This document shows positions 61,837-64,000 of a stretch of 64,000 bases of DNA, one piece after another. Source of the DNA: an uncultured Dialister sp. (lineage in GTDB: Bacteria > Bacillota > Negativicutes > Veillonellales > Dialisteraceae); the NCBI GenBank assembly GCA_900759415.1, contig CAAEVC010000155.1:91078-155077 (forward strand), given 5' to 3'. Both the position numbers and the translations under genes were made by a program. The notes beneath the pieces are model-generated. The model ran no database searches. It was not told the origin of the DNA and was given only the letters and a program-made list of their open reading frames with translations. Position 1 is the first letter of the stretch. Each line of letters starts with the position of its first letter.

Positions 61837-63084
61837 ATGGAAAAAAGAAGAGTTGTAATCACAGGTATGGGTGTTGTGACTCCTATTGCTATTGGAACAG
61901 AAAATTTCTGGAATGCACTTATGGAAGGAAAATCTGGAATCGGACCCATTACTGAGTTTGATGCAGAAGGATTTCCGGTTCGTATTGCTGGGGAAGTAAA
62001 AGATTTTGATGCTGTTAAATATGTAGGTGACAGAAAAGCAATACGTCATATGGATCGCAATGTACAGTTTGCAGTAGCCGCAGCAAAGATGGCGGTAGAG
62101 GATGCAAAATTGGATATGTCCAAAGAGGATCCTGATCGTGTGGGGACTATTATTGGTACCGGCATTGGCGGAATAAGTACAATGGAAGATACAGTACATA
62201 AGATTGATACCAGAGGTCCGGGAAAAGTAAATCCATTCTCTGTTCCAATGATGATTGCCAATATGGCAGCGGGACAGGTATCCATTAATTTCGGTCTCAT
62301 GGGACCGGTACTTGCAGATGTCACTGCCTGTGCATCCGGTAATAATGCGATTGGACGTGCGACCAGAACCATTCAGTATGGTGATGCAGATGTCATGTTT
62401 GCCGGTGGTACTGAAGCTGCCGTAGCAAAGACTCCTATGGCAGGATTTGCTGCAATGAAAGCCCTTTCTTCTCGTGATTGCCCGCCGGAAGAAGCATCCT
62501 GTCCATTTGATGAAAGAAGAGATGGTTTTGTCCTTGGTGAAGGCAGTGGGGTTCTGATTTTGGAAGAACTCGAACATGCTAAAAAAAGAGGCGCTCATAT
62601 TTATGCTGAAGTTATCGGGTATGGTACCAATGGAGATGCTTACCATATTACTGCACCGAAACCAGGTGGAGAAGTAGCAGCACGCTGCATGCAGAAAGCC
62701 ATTAAGGATGCAGGAATTTCTCCTGAAGATATTGATTACATCAATGCTCATGGTACATCTACAGGATTGAATGATAAAAACGAAACTAAGGCTATCAAAG
62801 ATGTTCTTGGTAAACATGCATATGATATTGTAATCAACTCTACCAAATCTATGACTGGCCATTTGCTGGGAGCTGCTGGAGCTATTGAAGCTGTAGTATG
62901 CGTTTTATCTATTATGCATAATAAGGTTCATCAGACTCTTAATTTAAAGACACCGGACCCGGAATGTGATCTTGATTATGTTCAGGATAAACCGAGAGAT
63001 GTGGAAGTTAATGTGACCATGTCCAATGCGTTTGGATTCGGTGGTCATAATGCGGTTATCGTCATGAGGCGATATGAAGAATGA
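61837..63084 (+). CDS. fabF: Beta-ketoacyl-ACP synthase II
   Basis: Condensing enzyme for chain elongation, 415 residues. Catalytic Cys is in DVTACASGNNAIG, the two His in INAHGTSTGLNDK and KSMTGHLLGAAG. It begins RRVVITGMGVVTPI. ATG 61837 follows GTGAGGTG; the in-frame codon at 61822 is part of that site. It overlaps rnc by four bases (ATGA). Confidence 0.96.
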   Translation: MEKRRVVITGMGVVTPIAIGTENFWNALMEGKSGIGPITEFDAEGFPVRIAGEVKDFDAVKYVGDRKAIRHMDRNVQFAVAAAKMAVEDAKLDMSKEDPDRVGTIIGTGIGGISTMEDTVHKIDTRGPGKVNPFSVPMMIANMAAGQVSINFGLMGPVLADVTACASGNNAIGRATRTIQYGDADVMFAGGTEAAVAKTPMAGFAAMKALSSRDCPPEEASCPFDERRDGFVLGEGSGVLILEELEHAKKRGAHIYAEVIGYGTNGDAYHITAPKPGGEVAARCMQKAIKDAGISPEDIDYINAHGTSTGLNDKNETKAIKDVLGKHAYDIVINSTKSMTGHLLGAAGAIEAVVCVLSIMHNKVHQTLNLKTPDPECDLDYVQDKPRDVEVNVTMSNAFGFGGHNAVIVMRRYEE

Positions 63085-63821
63085 ACCGTTCAGAAATAAG
63101 GAATAAGGAGCGATTGGAAGAAGTAAGAAGGTTTGCGGAGAAAAACAGTATTCCAGTGCAGAATCTTCAACTTCTTAATATCGCCCTTACCCACACTTCC
63201 TATGCAAATGAACACAAGAACGAGGTAATTCATGATAATGAAAGACTGGAGTTCCTTGGGGATGCGGTGCTGGATCTTGTGGTCGGAGAATATCTCTTTC
63301 TTCGCTTTCCATCCTGGCCAGAAGGTGAATTGACAAGAGCTAAGGCCAGTGCTGTGTGCAAGCCAGCTTGCGCTGAATGTTCATCACTGATGGATGTTGG
63401 CAGTTACCTTCGTCTTGGCAAAGGGGAAGAAATGTCAGGAGGACGAACCAGAGTTTCTATTTTAGGAGATGCGTTTGAAGCAGTGATTGGAGCAGTGTAT
63501 CTGGATAATAATTATGAAATTACTGCCCGGTTTATTCTTGGCCATCTGAAGAAATATCTGGATCTGATAGACGAAGGAAATTATGATCATGATTATAAAA
63601 CTGATTTACAGGAATTGGTTCAGCGTCATGGTGAAGTAAATATTCATTATGATGTTATTCATGATGAAGGTCCTGATCACGACAAGACTATCTGGATGCA
63701 GGTAACTATTAATGGGAAACGTTTTGGTACCGGCATAGGAAAGAATAAAAAAGAAGCTGCGCAAAGAGCAGCTAAGGAAGCGATTCAGAAGCTTCAGAAT
63801 GGTGAAACAATAGAATTTTAA
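63081..63821 (+). CDS. rnc: Ribonuclease III
   Basis: Double-strand-specific endonuclease for rRNA processing and RNA decay. The protein of 246 residues has the signature NERLEFLGDAVLDLVV with metal-binding Glu/Asp, the second acidic site ILGDAFEAVIGAVYLD, and a C-terminal dsRNA-binding domain (about 165-240) ending in KNKKEAAQRAAKEAI. It is translationally coupled to fabF, a linkage of rnc to the fab cluster widespread in Firmicutes. Two hairpin terminators follow, so it closes the operon. Confidence 0.96.
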   Translation: MNRSEIRNKERLEEVRRFAEKNSIPVQNLQLLNIALTHTSYANEHKNEVIHDNERLEFLGDAVLDLVVGEYLFLRFPSWPEGELTRAKASAVCKPACAECSSLMDVGSYLRLGKGEEMSGGRTRVSILGDAFEAVIGAVYLDNNYEITARFILGHLKKYLDLIDEGNYDHDYKTDLQELVQRHGEVNIHYDVIHDEGPDHDKTIWMQVTINGKRFGTGIGKNKKEAAQRAAKEAIQKLQNGETIEF

Positions 63822-63827
63822 TGACTG

Positions 63828-63883
63828 AAAATACTATCCGGATGTGAAGTTTTACAGCTTCATGAAGGATGGTATTTTTTTAT
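63828..63883 (+). terminator. Terminator after rnc
   Basis: Stem AAAATACTATCC with GGATGGTATTTT (63828-63839 and 63867-63878, one G-T pair), an inner stem, then Ts. Confidence 0.8.
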
Positions 63884-63937
63884 GACTGTAAAGTGGAATA
63901 TGAAAAGGGGGTTATAGGACATTTTGTGTGTTTTTTT

Positions 63938-63985
63938 ATGCCAATGGAGCTAGTGTTTATCGAGCTTCATTGGCATTTATTTTTT
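63938..63985. terminator. Second, bidirectional terminator near the window end
   Basis: 14-bp stem (63938-63951 with 63963-63976, one G-T pair) with seven Ts before and a T-rich run after. It probably also serves a convergent gene beyond the window. No gene is seen in 63822-64000. Confidence 0.75.
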
Positions 63986-64000
63986 CTGAGATGATTTTTG

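Noticed and set aside
61834..62862. 342-codon minus-strand open frame opposite fabF
   Set aside because: The fabF motifs are complete on the plus strand; the antisense product has a His/Cys/Ile-rich composition typical of shadow frames.
1..64000. CRISPR arrays, tRNA and rRNA genes
   Set aside because: No regularly spaced direct repeats and no cloverleaf-like or rRNA-like stretches were seen on reading both strands.

Overview
The window reads as a chromosomal segment of a diderm Firmicute, most likely a Negativicute of the Veillonellales (Dialister-like). Diderm signs are an HldE enzyme for LPS heptose and an RND multidrug pump. Firmicute signs are a methionine T-box leader, FapR control of fatty acid synthesis, a miaA-hfq-YnbB block, a Bacillus-order ribose operon and a YerC/TrpR-like regulator. 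The taxon is inferred from content and motifs, not from a database search.

Layout. 1-3.7 kb: end of lysA, then thrC and a TVP38-type membrane protein. 3.7-8 kb (minus): a methionine synthase operon (separate MetH activation protein, MetH without activation domain, MetF) behind a T-box whose specifier reads ATG. 8-12.2 kb: an isolated dTDP-glucose dehydratase, pgi, and a secreted peptidoglycan-binding/3D protein. 12.2-16.1 kb: glmU-prs-pth-tmk. 16.1-20 kb: FMN riboswitch and ribD-ribE-ribBA-ribH. 20-29.2 kb: miaB-mutS-mutL-rsmJ-like-miaA-hfq-YnbB. 29.3-36.9 kb: YhcH-family protein, RND adaptor and pump, SGNH hydrolase, hldE. 36.9-41.4 kb (minus): an MFS exporter and metN-metI-metQ under a SAM-I riboswitch. 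41.5-50 kb: yerC-phosphomannomutase, fumC, rbsKDACB. 50-54.6 kb: murB, a P-loop/Asp23-like fusion protein with trpF, a thioesterase (minus), pyrF-pyrE. 54.6-55.4 kb: an IS200-type element with an in-frame stop in its transposase. 55.5-64 kb: a nitronate monooxygenase/FabK-like flavoprotein facing away from fapR-plsX-fabH-fabD-fabG-acpP-fabF-rnc.

The content is mainly core metabolism. Methionine supply is sensed in two ways: uncharged tRNA-Met (T-box) for synthesis, and SAM (S-box) for uptake. Fatty acid and phospholipid synthesis is a self-regulated unit, with FapR expected to sense malonyl-thioesters. Nearly every promoter that can be placed carries an extended -10 (TGnTATAAT-like) with a poor -35. 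No CRISPR array, rRNA, tRNA, prophage or defence island was seen. The least explained items are the P-loop/Asp23-like fusion, two perfect intergenic palindromes (38.3 and 56.6 kb), the operator-like palindrome over the RND promoter, and the ribD start placed inside the FMN-riboswitch terminator.
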